This document shows positions 28,532 through 29,659 of a stretch of DNA of 29,659 nt, piece after piece (position 1 is the stretch's first letter; each line of letters starts with the position of its first letter). The translations under genes were made by a program, and so were the position numbers. The stretch lies in the IMG/VR virus record IMGVR_UViG_3300035670_000982, positions 1 to 29,659 of that record, one strand, 5' to 3'. The stretch is from a virus. Below the pieces are notes generated by a model, which did no database searches, had not been told where the DNA came from, and was given only the letters and a program-made list of their open reading frames with translations.

Positions 28532-29244
28532 GCACTGAGATCTCCAATTAAAACCCATGTATCTGTTGCGCGTTTAATTAATGTTGCAGAAGACCATCGA
28601 GCACGAAGTTTTAAACCGGGTGTAGAATTAACTGTAACTCCGCCAGCTGGAACAACAGTTGTTTGACCAGTGCCAGTTTGCAAAATATGAATTTGAGAGC
28701 CAACTGGGAAAGCCACTGTGCTATTTAGAGGAACTGTTAAATTATTACTAGAACCAACATTCATTTCAACTAATTTATTTTTATCTGAAAGAGCAAGTGT
28801 ATACGATGCAACTTGAGCACTTGTTGAAATATCTGCTATCTTACCAAGATCTATGGCAGCAGTAGAGCTAATATCTGCATTTACGATTACTCCAGAGGAT
28901 ATTGACACGACACCAGAATTATCTATTGTAACATCCCCAGTTTCAGAAACCCATGTTGGAACACCTGATGAATTGGCAACAATTATTTGACCTGATGTTC
29001 CAGATGCTAATTTAGAAAGATCAATGGCGGCAGACGCATTTATATCTGCGTTAACGATTGCACCATCAACAATTTTTGCAGATGTAACAGCATCATCTAC
29101 AATTTGTGCCGTATCAACAGATCCTGGCGGAATAACTCCGACATAAACATCCAATACCCAAGATGTTCCGTTATATGTCCATGTTCTTCCACCCGCCGAA
29201 TACTTATCATTCGTTGAAGGTGAGTCTGGAAAATCTAATGGCAT
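28528..29244 (-). CDS. Tail fibre protein
   Basis: A 238-residue protein. The N-terminus (PLDFPDSPSTNDKYSAGGRTWTYNGTSWVLD) is a 'G..W.YNGT.W' module common in aquatic phage fibres. The middle is a series of imperfect repeats (DTAQIVDDAVTSAKIVDGAIVNADINASAAIDLSKLA; then VIVNADISSTAAIDLGKIA), a trimeric shaft pattern. The C-terminus (SDKNKLVEMNVGSSNNLTVP; PVGSQIHILQTGTGQTTVVP) is a small beta-domain widespread at fibre ends. AGAGGTAA precedes ATG 29244. It is followed directly by the glycine-rich adhesin, so together they may form shaft and tip of one fibre. Confidence 0.8.
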   Translation of the reverse strand: MPLDFPDSPSTNDKYSAGGRTWTYNGTSWVLDVYVGVIPPGSVDTAQIVDDAVTSAKIVDGAIVNADINASAAIDLSKLASGTSGQIIVANSSGVPTWVSETGDVTIDNSGVVSISSGVIVNADISSTAAIDLGKIADISTSAQVASYTLALSDKNKLVEMNVGSSNNLTVPLNSTVAFPVGSQIHILQTGTGQTTVVPAGGVTVNSTPGLKLRARWSSATLIKRATDTWVLIGDLSA

Positions 29245-29257
29245 TAGTTACCTCTTA

Positions 29258-29623
29258 TTAAGCTGGTAATGTAACCTCATCCCATTGCTGAGTAGATTCA
29301 TTCCATGTCCAGTTGCCTTCTGCTGGGCGGGGTGTTGGGGCTTCCCAATCTGCTGTTTCTGCATTTAATGTCCAAGAAGGATACGGCTGTGGTGCAACGA
29401 ATGCATCAAGCTCTGCATTAAATGTATATCCAATCCCGGCATAACGCTTGCGGAAATTATTATTGTAGGAAGTTTGCTTCCATGTCCCGCCTAAAAGATT
29501 ATGACAAAAGGCGGCTCCAATTGAATCGGATTCAGGATATTCTCCACCACCACAGTCATCATTAGAAACCACAATAACTTGGGTTACAATATTGTTTTCA
29601 TTAATTTGGGCAAAATGAGCCAT
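29258..29623 (-). CDS. Hypothetical fibre-associated protein, aquatic-phage type
   Basis: A 121-residue protein beginning MAHFAQINENNIVTQVIVVSNDDCGGG, a sequence style seen in many cyanophages and other aquatic phages next to fibre genes. It is aromatic-rich with repeated W...P/W..N modules at the end (SWTLNAETADWEAPTPRPAEGNW; TWNESTQQWDEV) and two cysteines (C24, C40). Function in those phages is not established. AAGGAGG lies ten bases before ATG 29623. It precedes the fibre and adhesin genes and may be a fibre connector or chaperone. Nothing catalytic is visible. Confidence 0.75.
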   Translation of the reverse strand: MAHFAQINENNIVTQVIVVSNDDCGGGEYPESDSIGAAFCHNLLGGTWKQTSYNNNFRKRYAGIGYTFNAELDAFVAPQPYPSWTLNAETADWEAPTPRPAEGNWTWNESTQQWDEVTLPA

Positions 29624-29659
29624 TTTAAAAAACCTCCTTTTGGTTTCTCATATATGATA

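Noticed and set aside
1-29659. tRNA genes, integrase or attachment sites
   Set aside because: No cloverleaf-like sequence, recombinase motif or paired core repeat was noticed on reading; a dedicated search was not possible.

Overview
The window is a 29.7 kb piece of a tailed double-stranded DNA virus with siphovirus (long, non-contractile tail) architecture. Every credible gene is on the minus strand, so transcription runs from position 29659 towards 1. Genes are packed with ATGA or TAATG overlaps or very short gaps, and no gene-free stretch exceeds about 110 bases. No capsid, terminase, portal, polymerase, integrase or tRNA gene is visible; capsid and packaging genes presumably lie beyond 29659 and replication genes below position 1. 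The sequence is AT-rich, with local extremes: sampled lines of the glycosyltransferase gene are about 15-20% G+C, and the major tail protein gene about 50%.

Layout in transcription order. (1) 29623-27470: three adhesin or fibre-type proteins, the last a fibronectin III plus glycine-rich protein. (2) 27420-23396: an envelope and lysis block with a small lipoprotein, a two-helix membrane protein, a 722-residue secreted threonine-rich protein whose C-terminus contains a nested holin-like reading unit, two more holin-like proteins, and an M15 peptidase endolysin with a peptidoglycan-binding domain. (3) 23363-21545: four small or medium fibre-type proteins. (4) 21509-19031: head-tail connector, head closure, neck and tail terminator proteins plus one small unknown. 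(5) 19012-5187: major tail protein, tail assembly chaperones joined by a -1 frameshift, tape measure protein (1874 residues), two related distal-tail proteins, a 1310-residue multidomain tail protein and a fibre with a (PTPVA)n tail. (6) 5152-2473: a small structural-type protein, a fucosyltransferase-like enzyme, a zinc ribbon protein, a 2-oxoglutarate/Fe(II) dioxygenase-like enzyme and another tail-type protein. (7) 2461-1: HNH endonuclease, metallophosphoesterase, zinc ribbon protein, MerR-like DNA-binding protein and the start of one more gene.

The host is not certain. The Thr-rich secreted protein with VPE/APT-punctuated linkers resembles surface proteins of actinobacteria, and several genes look leaderless (a -10 box 6-8 bases before the start codon and no Shine-Dalgarno), which is frequent in actinobacteria. 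Low G+C and the fibre and small-protein types resemble aquatic phages. An aquatic, possibly freshwater or marine actinobacterial host is my best inference.

Most interesting points: a possible protein-modification cassette (fucosyltransferase plus dioxygenase) beside a Pro/Thr-repeat tail fibre; a holin-like gene nested in frame inside a secreted protein gene with its own strong Shine-Dalgarno; a CCCAAAC slippery site with a perfect downstream hairpin for the tail chaperone fusion; and a recurring leaderless-promoter pattern.
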